A DNA stretch of 5,489 nt, taken from NCBI GenBank assembly GCA_022451765.1, contig JAKUNY010000104.1, forward strand, positions 1-5,489, read 5' to 3'. Position numbers and translations under genes: made by a program. This stretch comes from Candidatus Poseidoniaceae archaeon (GTDB taxonomy: Archaea; Thermoplasmatota; Poseidoniia; Poseidoniales; Poseidoniaceae). How positions within the stretch are numbered: position 1 is the stretch's first letter; every line of letters begins with the position of its first letter. Below are positions 1 through 5,489 of this stretch, piece after piece. The notes below the pieces were generated by a model. It saw only the letters and a program-made list of their open reading frames with translations, did no database searches and was not told the DNA's origin.

Positions 1-3000
1 TTTACTGGCAGTCAAATCCAGAAGAACTCCTCAGAAGCGGTCTTCCCACCCTCTCGAATGGCAGTTTCAATCTAACCGTTCCAACGGATACGTCCAACAA
101 CGGAACTGTTCGCGGACCACGAACCCTTGTCGTTGAGGTTCTCGAAGATTCTTCACCTTACTATTTGCCGTCAAATGTATCGTCAGCCATCTTTGTCTTC
201 GGTGTAACCCAACTTGAAGGCTTACAACCCGGAAATCCAGTACTTGTAAATCGAGGTGAGGCTGTGAACCTAAGCGCCACCCTGGTTGAAGCGAGTTTCA
301 ATTTCAGAGCGCTCGGTAATCTGTCGGTTACCACCAAATTCCATGAAACCTGGCTCCCCTCGGTCACGACCGATGGTTCCGGAATTGCAAACACATCGTT
401 CTCGATCCCATCCAGCCATCCACTTGGACTCATCATTGTGAGTTACTATTACAACGGAAGCTCCGATCTCCTGCCATCGCAAGCGAATCTCAGCAGTGTT
501 ACGGTTCGCTCTCTGACATTCATGGTCGTCGACCCGATTACAGACAACCCCGTAGCCGGTTCAAGTTTCAACGTTTCCGGCCGTGTTGTGTCGGACAACG
601 GAAGCGGTTTGATGAACCGAGATGGTTCGCTGCTTATCTCCAACGTCCTCTTTACAATCAACGATGCGCCAACCGGTTTCGCTGTGAGTAACGGGTCTGT
701 TCAAGATGGAGGATGGTGGAATGCTAGCATCACACTAACACCTGGATTCGAAGCTGGAACCCACGTATTGGAGGCATCCATTGTTCCAACCGTTAACTAC
801 TACATCGGCTCGAGAAACAACTCAACCTTCGACAGCAGAGGATTTTCGACGATTACGTTCTTACAACCTTCCTTGGATGCATTGGGCCAACCTTCCCTAA
901 ACGACAGAACAGAACGCGGTAATCTGCTCGATGTTCGCGTCCTCCTCGAGGACAACACAGGTGCACCGATTGATGGACAACAGATTACGCTCTCATTGCC
1001 CGCTACAGAAGCGACGGACGAAGTCTCTGTCACGGTTACCACGTTTGCAAACGGAACTGCTGCTGGAAGTCTCCTCGTTCCATTCAATGCCTCGGTTGGA
1101 TTTAGTGACATTCTTGCCTCGTACGCTGGTATTTCTGGTACAACCGGAATCATCGGTTACAACGCTTCGACTGAATTTGTCACCCTTGCACAAACAAACA
1201 TGACGATTCTTGAGCATACGGAATCCCTCGTTGCTGGTGAAATGCTCTATGTCAATGGGACGCTCCTCGATGATCTCAACATGCCTTTGTACGTTGATGG
1301 TGTCGAATCTGTTGCAATTGTTCGTCTCTTCGTGGACGGCGTTCCTGTCGCAAGTGTCCAGAGCGATGCGCTAACGGGTGCTTACGCAGTCTCTTACCTC
1401 GTACCAGAATCAACAACCTCAGGCCCACACATGGTCGAGGTTCGATTTACCGGTGGCCGTGATTGGGTTGACCCTGTCGGAATAGGTGACTCTGTTGACC
1501 CAGAATTTTACATGCCAAGCAGTGCAACGGTTGATTTCAATGTCAGTGTTCCAACTCAAATCTTGTTGATAACGCCAACGGGCGAAGTCAACAGAGAAGA
1601 TACGATGACGGTTCAAGGGCGATTGCTCGATGTCGTCGACAACCCTCTCGCCGACCTGAGTGTTGACATCTATCTGGGTAATGTTTGGATGACCAATGTT
1701 TCCACCGATGCAACCGGACTTTTCACTGCAGTCATTCCAGTACCAGCTGATGCAGTGCTTGGTCCGATTTCCCTGGATACTCGATTCAACGGCACGGTGT
1801 TCTACCTTTCGAGTGAAGCCAGTGGAACCTGGACTGTATACAGCCAAATCTTGGTGTCCGTTTCCGTTCCTTCTCCACTCGCTGTAACTGATACGACCAC
1901 AATCACTGGAAGCGTTTTGGACAATCAATTGCAACCGATTGAAGGTCACGTTGTTGAATTGAAGGTTGATGGCTTTGTATTGACACAGGTTACAACTGCA
2001 GCGGACGGCACGTTCTCGTATGAATGGACTGTGCAGGATTTCTTTAATTTCGGAGATAACTTGCTCGAAGCGAATGTCATTGCTCAAGGATACTACCGTG
2101 AGGGATATGCAAATCAGAGTTTCTTCCTCGCACATCGCTCGGCAATGACCCTCGACTTTGACGATGGTACAGATGCAACCCGTGGTGATTTCTGGACCTT
2201 CTCGGGACGTTTGTATGATATCGATACAGTTGATCAAGATGGTATTGGTAACCAAAACGTCCTCGTCTATCTCGACGGTCAATACATCTCGACCGTGACC
2301 ACTGCTCCGGATGGAATCTTCTCAGGCCAGGTTTATGCGAGCATGGACCTTGAACGAGGAAACGGTCACGTCATCCAGGTCGTGTTTGAAGGCACACAAG
2401 AGCATTTGAGCACGCTTACCAACGGTAGCGTTACGTTCTGGTCTGATATTATCATCACCATCGATTCCACTTCATCCCCTGAGTCTGTGCGGTCTGACCC
2501 AGCGAATCGAATCCAACTCACAGGAAGTGTTACCGAAGTTGGCGGAATTGGTGAGGTGTTCGAAGACATTGTCGTGTATGTTGGAAACGGCTCGAATTGT
2601 GTCAACAACTTTGAAGGCGCATTCTGTTTCAAGAATGTTGAACTGGATTGGAACGTCGGAAATTTCTCCATTGTCGTTACCTCTCCAATCGAACTAACAC
2701 CCGGGCCTCAGTTCATCAGTCTAGACGTGCCGAGAGATTCTACTCTCTACATCAACGGAGCTTCTGAAGCTCATCCGATTTACATCAAGGTGAATGCGAA
2801 GATTGACGTCGATATCGATAAGGTGGAAGAGAACATCGATGAAAACATCAATGGAGAGGTCACCATCACTGCCGTAGACACCCAAGCGGGTCTTTCCGGC
2901 ATCACCGTCGAGTTCATTCTCTACGACGGAAACAACGATTCAGTACTTAGGTCAAGAGCCTACGATACAGATGCTAACGGTGTTGCAGCGTTCACATTCG

Positions 3001-3587
3001 ACAGTGACGCTACGCCGTTTGGTGACACCTCGGAATTCGGCTTCGTTCGGCTTGACATCAACATCAACGATCAAAGGCTTTCAGACAAAACAATCACCGA
3101 GTTTAACATTGAACGTGCAATCGGATTTTCGCCCGAGTATCAATTTGAGGCTGAAGCATCCGAAGTAAGTGTTTGGACCTATGTTGCCCTTGTCTTCCTT
3201 GCTGCAGCCATAGCAGTTGGAACAGTTCTGTACCGCCGTCGACGAGAGGACGAACTGCTCTCAGAAATGTCGGAAGTTTTCGAATACACCGCTGAACTCC
3301 TCGCTGCAGGGGATTCGATACGTGAAGCAATTTTCAATTGCTATCAGAACCTATGCGGTACACTGCAGACCCGCGGCCTACTTCGTCGTGATTTCGAAAC
3401 TGTACGTGAATTCGAGGTTGCAATTCGACAAGCAACCCCAGGAATCAGCGATGACGCACTTCAATCATTGGACAACATGTTTGAGATGGCTCGTTACAGT
3501 CGAGAAGAACTCGGTGCCTCTCATCAGCAATCTGCACAAGGGGCCTTGGACAAGATGATAACTGAATTGAGTTACAAGAAGTACTGA
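1..3587 (+). CDS. Giant membrane-anchored surface protein with tandem Ig-like repeats and C-terminal DUF4129-like domain (5' partial)
   Basis: The frame is open from base 3 to the TGA at 3585-3587, giving 1194 visible residues. The TTG at 165 is an internal leucine codon, because the same frame continues upstream with matching repeat sequence; the real start lies outside the window. In order, the protein shows about ten beta-sandwich repeats (bases 3 to about 3119), a short linker, one hydrophobic helix (3171-3233), four arginines, and a cytoplasmic domain of about 115 residues resembling DUF4129. The positive-inside rule puts the repeats outside the cell and the C-terminus in the cytoplasm. 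There are 28 N-X-S/T sequons and only two cysteines in the ectodomain. In known families DUF4129 is often found at the C-terminus of membrane-bound transglutaminase-like proteins, so such a domain could lie upstream, but this is inference. The gene could equally be an adhesin or a cell-envelope structural protein. Architecture is confident; function is unknown. Confidence 0.93.
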   Translation, partial: YWQSNPEELLRSGLPTLSNGSFNLTVPTDTSNNGTVRGPRTLVVEVLEDSSPYYLPSNVSSAIFVFGVTQLEGLQPGNPVLVNRGEAVNLSATLVEASFNFRALGNLSVTTKFHETWLPSVTTDGSGIANTSFSIPSSHPLGLIIVSYYYNGSSDLLPSQANLSSVTVRSLTFMVVDPITDNPVAGSSFNVSGRVVSDNGSGLMNRDGSLLISNVLFTINDAPTGFAVSNGSVQDGGWWNASITLTPGFEAGTHVLEASIVPTVNYYIGSRNNSTFDSRGFSTITFLQPSLDALGQPSLNDRTERGNLLDVRVLLEDNTGAPIDGQQITLSLPATEATDEVSVTVTTFANGTAAGSLLVPFNASVGFSDILASYAGISGTTGIIGYNASTEFVTLAQTNMTILEHTESLVAGEMLYVNGTLLDDLNMPLYVDGVESVAIVRLFVDGVPVASVQSDALTGAYAVSYLVPESTTSGPHMVEVRFTGGRDWVDPVGIGDSVDPEFYMPSSATVDFNVSVPTQILLITPTGEVNREDTMTVQGRLLDVVDNPLADLSVDIYLGNVWMTNVSTDATGLFTAVIPVPADAVLGPISLDTRFNGTVFYLSSEASGTWTVYSQILVSVSVPSPLAVTDTTTITGSVLDNQLQPIEGHVVELKVDGFVLTQVTTAADGTFSYEWTVQDFFNFGDNLLEANVIAQGYYREGYANQSFFLAHRSAMTLDFDDGTDATRGDFWTFSGRLYDIDTVDQDGIGNQNVLVYLDGQYISTVTTAPDGIFSGQVYASMDLERGNGHVIQVVFEGTQEHLSTLTNGSVTFWSDIIITIDSTSSPESVRSDPANRIQLTGSVTEVGGIGEVFEDIVVYVGNGSNCVNNFEGAFCFKNVELDWNVGNFSIVVTSPIELTPGPQFISLDVPRDSTLYINGASEAHPIYIKVNAKIDVDIDKVEENIDENINGEVTITAVDTQAGLSGITVEFILYDGNNDSVLRSRAYDTDANGVAAFTFDSDATPFGDTSEFGFVRLDININDQRLSDKTITEFNIERAIGFSPEYQFEAEASEVSVWTYVALVFLAAAIAVGTVLYRRRREDELLSEMSEVFEYTAELLAAGDSIREAIFNCYQNLCGTLQTRGLLRRDFETVREFEVAIRQATPGISDDALQSLDNMFEMARYSREELGASHQQSAQGALDKMITELSYKKY
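3..3119 (+). repeat. About ten tandem Ig-like / CarboxypepD-reg-like protein repeats
   Basis: Each unit has the pattern: hydrophobic strand, G-x-h-x-D-x-x-x-x-P-h-x-G, a strand with D-G-x-x-V, a tight T-x-x-D/N-G-x-F hairpin, then a strand ending in V-x-h-x-G and a Y-L-P-S-S-like link to the next unit. The hairpin glycine falls at bases 60, 375, 708, 1053, 1377, 1716, 2007, 2313, 2616 and 2979. The steps are 105, 111, 115, 108, 113, 97, 102, 101 and 121 residues. Approximate unit boundaries are 3-195, 195-506, 507-866, 867-1190, 1191-1550, 1551-1847, 1848-2135, 2136-2441, 2442-2798 and 2799-3119. The first unit is only a C-terminal half, cut by the window edge. The repeats are diverged at the DNA level, so they are protein-fold repeats and not recent tandem duplications. 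The units at 1551-2441 are the closest to one another. Exact family assignment (Big, CarboxypepD_reg, macroglobulin-like) cannot be fixed by eye. Confidence 0.8.
2598..2627 (+). other. Only cysteine pair of the ectodomain, flanking a repeat hairpin
   Basis: Cysteine codons at 2598-2600 and 2625-2627 are nine residues apart. They sit either side of the F-E-G-A-F turn that occupies the place of the T-x-x-D-G-x-F hairpin of the other repeat units. No other cysteine occurs in the roughly 1050 visible extracellular residues. A disulfide across the hairpin of this ninth unit is a reasonable inference. Confidence 0.6.
3171..3233 (+). other. Single transmembrane helix and Arg-rich stop-transfer
   Basis: This encodes 21 residues (V-W-T-Y-V-A-L-V-F-L then an Ala/Ile/Val/Gly-rich run ending L-Y) with no charged residue. 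Four consecutive arginine codons follow at 3234-3245. The preceding linker is acidic (E-A-E-A-S-E). This is a typical type I-like C-terminal anchor: repeats outside, tail inside. It fixes the topology of the whole protein. Confidence 0.93.
3246..3584 (+). other. DUF4129-like cytoplasmic domain
   Basis: The tail is alpha-helical and cytoplasmic. It starts E-D-E-L-L-S-E-M, then has Y-T-A-E-L-L-A-A-G-D-S-I-R-E-A-I with a following L-x-x-R-G-L-L segment. The threonine of T-V-R-E-F is at 3399. The signature-like block M-F-E-M-A-R-Y-S lies at 3477-3500. The order (helix with paired aliphatic residues, then T-x-x-E-h, then F-E-x-A-R-Y-S) matches what is known of DUF4129, a domain of unknown function usually found after a transmembrane segment at the end of transglutaminase-like membrane proteins. 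The assignment is by remembered motif, not by a profile search. Two cysteines (C-Y-Q-N-L-C) lie in this domain, in the reducing cytoplasm. Confidence 0.72.
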
Positions 3588-3591
3588 CCAA

Positions 3592-4044
3592 TTACCAACG
3601 AAGTCGCAGCTGGCCGTTCACAAAGTGAACCTTCACGTCAAGGTCTTCACCAGTTAGAGGGAGAACCCGCTCAAACGGTTGATGCCCTTCTTCTCGAACG
3701 GTCAGTTTTACGTTTGTTTCTGAGTCCGTACGCTGAATGTTGACTTCGACATCATCCGACGAAACACCCATTAGTGGAATGGTGAGGCCGTCAGGATTTC
3801 GTTTTCCATGCAATTCTTGCAAAATCCAATCCAGACGCTGAGAGGGGTGAACATCAGCGAGATGAGTTTCGGGAAGCATGCCAGCTTGAACAAGAACGTG
3901 CGTGTGCATTCCACGAACTTCGTGAAGATGGTCTGCATTCTCGTGGAAGTCTTGATGGAGATCTTCAGGTTTGGATGAGAGATTGTGCTCCTTTTCAGGA
4001 CCACTGTTTTCTTCCGATAACGTCAGGCGCTTCCACTCGCTCAT
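3592..4044 (-). CDS. His-rich small protein with divergent Hsp20/alpha-crystallin-like C-terminal domain
   Basis: This encodes 150 residues from the ATG at 4044-4042 to the TAA at 3594-3592. The start is chosen because AGGAGG lies 7 bases upstream; a longer in-frame start at 4116 would overlap the helicase gene and lacks this support. Residues 1-40 are polar and charged, and probably disordered. Residues 20-79 hold ten of the twelve histidines, including H-x-H at 47-49 and H-x-H at 39-41. Residues 86-150 follow the small heat-shock order: I-P-L-M-G-V-S-S-D-D-V-E-V resembles the L-P-G-V-x-x-D-x-h-x-V strand, F-E-R-V-L-P-L resembles the F-x-R-x-h-x-L-P strand, and V-K-V-H-F-V-N-G-Q-L-R-L resembles the final V-K-A-x-h-x-N-G-V-L-x-V strand. 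There is no C-terminal I-x-I tail, so oligomerisation like that of classical small heat-shock proteins is doubtful. The gene lies 19 bases after the helicase stop and is probably co-transcribed with it. The fold call is tentative; partner and function are unknown. Confidence 0.85.
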   Translation of the reverse strand: MSEWKRLTLSEENSGPEKEHNLSSKPEDLHQDFHENADHLHEVRGMHTHVLVQAGMLPETHLADVHPSQRLDWILQELHGKRNPDGLTIPLMGVSSDDVEVNIQRTDSETNVKLTVREEGHQPFERVLPLTGEDLDVKVHFVNGQLRLRW

Positions 4045-4051
4045 ATGCTCT

Positions 4052-4057
4052 CCTCCT
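4052..4057 (-). promoter_or_regulatory. Strong Shine-Dalgarno site for the small His-rich gene
   Basis: On the minus strand the 19-base gap between the helicase TAA and the small gene contains AGGAGGAGA. Its AGGAGG core ends 7 bases before the ATG at 4044-4042. This decides the start codon and suggests leadered, possibly coupled translation within a two-gene transcript. Confidence 0.85.
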
Positions 4058-4063
4058 GCTTGA

Positions 4064-5489
4064 TTATGATGAACCTTCGGATTGTCGCTGAACCCTTGAA
4101 AAGAATCGTCGTGCAAAGGATTTCGTGGTTTCAGGCTCGGATGTCGTATTCATCCGAGTGTCTTTCGGATAGCATTCAATGTAGGTTCGGTCCGTATTTC
4201 GTTTGTCCAAAAGAAGGACAAGCGCCCTGTCTGCAATACTACGTATGGGGCGGCCCATGGCTTGAAGAATTGAGTTGATCGCTGGTTGTGTCGATGCATA
4301 TCGCCATGCATTTGCACGACCAAACCGTTCCTCAATGTAGGTTCGCAGTGCTTTTTGGTGAATTGATGGGGGTGGATTCGGAATCCCGATGCATGCAACA
4401 GCATCCAGCAAACCATTGTGATAATCGATACCTTCCGACAAACGGCCACCAAAGACTCCGGACAAGAGGATGCGTCGTCCTGCTTGTTTGGCGTCTTCGA
4501 GTACATCCAGCAATTGATCAACATCTTGTTTTGACCACGTTCGATCTTCCATACGTACAACAACACCATCAAACTGCCCTTCTCCAATGTACTCGTTCAG
4601 CATTGAGTAGGATGGCGTGAAAACCGCTACATGACCGGGCGAGGAATCGCAGAGGGCTTGTATGTGTGCCCGGATTCGTTGCGTGTTTTGATAGGACCGG
4701 TCTTGATACCGGGTTGTGACATCACTTGCGACAACAATCGGGCGACGTTGACTTGCGAAGGGTGAATCGTACTGCTGGCTTGTCGTTTTGGCTTGACCAA
4801 TTCCCAGCAGATCGGCGTACATCTTTGGAGGGTAAAGTGTGCCCGACATCAGAATGCTTCCAGCGCACTTTTTGAGAACGGGGCCAGAAACCAATCCAGG
4901 GTCAAGTAGATGGGATGTAATTCGTCCTTCTTTCCCTTTTGCATCATGAACATAAACGAGAGCAGTGCCTTCACCGAACCGCAACATGTCTTCGATTAAG
5001 TGTCCTATTCGGTGTGCATCAATGTCGATGTTTGGGTTTTCATCATCGGCATCAACTTTGATTTCCACCTCAAGGAGAACATCGCGTAGAATTTTCAATC
5101 GGTCAAGACCTTCACCAGGCGATTCGATAACTGCTGATTGTTGCTGGAGTTGTTGCTGCCCGACCTTACCTTCAACCTCATCGCATGATGCTAGGTAGAT
5201 GATTCGCAGACGTTCAACTTGTACTCGGCGCTCCTCGAACTCAGCGGGTTCGGACAGAAGGTCTCTGAACAAATCACTCATGCGTGTGCGACATGCCTTC
5301 ATAACCCCAAGCGCCCATGAGGTCAGGGATGATTGGAGGACCAATCCATCCGTTCCAAGCGACGAAGCCGCTTCTGCAATCGTTTCTGTGTATTCTTCAA
5401 GATCGATTGTCGCATTGCGGATGACTGAAGGTGTGAACCGACGTTCCATCCCCATTCGAATTCCTTCTGGAAGGTTGTGTGCTTCGTCC
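4064..5489 (-). CDS. XPD/Rad3 (DinG-like) superfamily 2 DNA helicase, C-terminal part (5' partial)
   Basis: There are 474 visible residues, ending in TAA at 4066-4064. The frame continues past the ATG at 5455 to the window edge, where it reads D-E-A-H-N-L-P-E: the Walker B/motif II box of XPD-type helicases. Residues about 12-200 are mainly helical and correspond to the arch domain, with a Q-rich patch (QQQLQQQ, 5158-5138). Motor domain 2 follows: motif III S-G-T-L (4846-4835), motif IV-like G-H-V-A-V-F-T-P-S-Y, motif V G-G-R-L-S-E-G-I-D-Y (EGID at 4435-4424), and motif VI Q-A-M-G-R-P-I-R-S (4264-4238) followed by a L-L-D-K-R strand. All are intact, so the enzyme is probably active. The Walker A site and the iron-sulfur cysteines lie before DEAH and are outside the window. 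XPD family enzymes unwind DNA 5'-3' in repair; archaea may hold several paralogues, so a specific orthologue is not named. A tail of about 40 residues rich in Ser, Thr and Arg ends the protein. Confidence 0.95.
   Translation of the reverse strand, partial: DEAHNLPEGIRMGMERRFTPSVIRNATIDLEEYTETIAEAASSLGTDGLVLQSSLTSWALGVMKACRTRMSDLFRDLLSEPAEFEERRVQVERLRIIYLASCDEVEGKVGQQQLQQQSAVIESPGEGLDRLKILRDVLLEVEIKVDADDENPNIDIDAHRIGHLIEDMLRFGEGTALVYVHDAKGKEGRITSHLLDPGLVSGPVLKKCAGSILMSGTLYPPKMYADLLGIGQAKTTSQQYDSPFASQRRPIVVASDVTTRYQDRSYQNTQRIRAHIQALCDSSPGHVAVFTPSYSMLNEYIGEGQFDGVVVRMEDRTWSKQDVDQLLDVLEDAKQAGRRILLSGVFGGRLSEGIDYHNGLLDAVACIGIPNPPPSIHQKALRTYIEERFGRANAWRYASTQPAINSILQAMGRPIRSIADRALVLLLDKRNTDRTYIECYPKDTRMNTTSEPETTKSFARRFFSRVQRQSEGSS
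5477..5488 (-). other. DEAH box (motif II) of the helicase
   Basis: Codons for D, E, A, H read on the minus strand from 5488 to 5477, followed by N-L-P-E. The box coordinates magnesium and activates water for ATP hydrolysis in this family. It shows that the apparent ATG at 5455 is an internal methionine and that the gene continues beyond the window. Confidence 0.95.

Noticed and set aside
165..167. TTG as the start codon of the large plus-strand gene
   Set aside because: The same frame is open to the window edge, and the upstream 54 codons encode the C-terminal half of another repeat unit, so this is an internal leucine.
1419..2282. Long antisense open frame (287 codons) inside the surface-protein gene
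   Set aside because: It lies entirely opposite a strongly supported coding repeat region. Its translation has no recognisable domain and is rich in scattered cysteine and tryptophan, as expected for an antisense shadow.
2964..2981. D-T-D-A-N-G as an EF-hand or dockerin calcium loop
   Set aside because: It falls exactly at the conserved hairpin turn of the repeat unit (like T-T-A-A-D-G and S-T-D-A-T-G elsewhere), and no second loop or flanking helices are seen.
3616..3630. Inverted repeat GTTCAC-AAA-GTGAAC just after the plus-strand stop, as a terminator
   Set aside because: It has a six-base stem with no T-tract and lies in the coding end of the opposite gene. A perfect repeat of this size is expected about once by chance in a window this long.
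4114..4116. ATG at 4116 as the start of the small minus-strand gene
   Set aside because: It would overlap the helicase by about 50 bases without a ribosome site, while the ATG at 4044 has AGGAGG seven bases upstream.
4288..4620. Plus-strand open frame of 110 codons opposite the helicase motifs
   Set aside because: It is antisense to the conserved motifs IV, V and VI of the helicase and has no recognisable features of its own.
5453..5455. ATG at 5455 as the start of the helicase gene
   Set aside because: The in-frame codons upstream encode the DEAH-N-L-P-E motif II, so the gene continues past the window.

Overview
The window looks archaeal, most likely a marine Thermoplasmatota such as Poseidoniales (Marine Group II). 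The case rests on three things: an XPD/Rad3-type helicase, a very large sequon-rich surface protein ending in a membrane anchor and a DUF4129-like tail, and very compact gene packing. The taxon is an inference from gene content and was not tested against any database. Both large genes run off the window, so neither true start nor any promoter can be seen. Almost every base is coding. There is no tRNA, rRNA, CRISPR array, insertion sequence or integron-like structure.

Layout. (1) Bases 1-3587, plus strand: the C-terminal 1194 residues of a giant secreted, membrane-anchored protein. It has about ten tandem beta-sandwich (Ig-like / carboxypeptidase-regulatory-like) units of roughly 97-121 residues, one transmembrane helix, an Arg-rich stop-transfer and a cytoplasmic DUF4129-like domain. 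(2) A 4-base convergent junction at 3588-3591. (3) Bases 4044-3592, minus strand: a 150-residue His-rich protein whose C-terminal half resembles a divergent Hsp20/alpha-crystallin domain. (4) Bases 5489-4064, minus strand: the C-terminal 474 residues of an XPD/DinG-like superfamily 2 helicase, cut at the window edge exactly at its DEAH box.

The helicase and the small His-rich gene form a two-gene transcription unit, with a 19-base gap that holds a strong Shine-Dalgarno site. They converge on the surface-protein gene, which belongs to a separate unit. No functional link between the two units is evident. The most interesting points are the ten-unit ectodomain with its graded sequon density and its single cysteine pair placed across one repeat hairpin, and the His-rich Hsp20-like partner coupled to a DNA-repair-type helicase.
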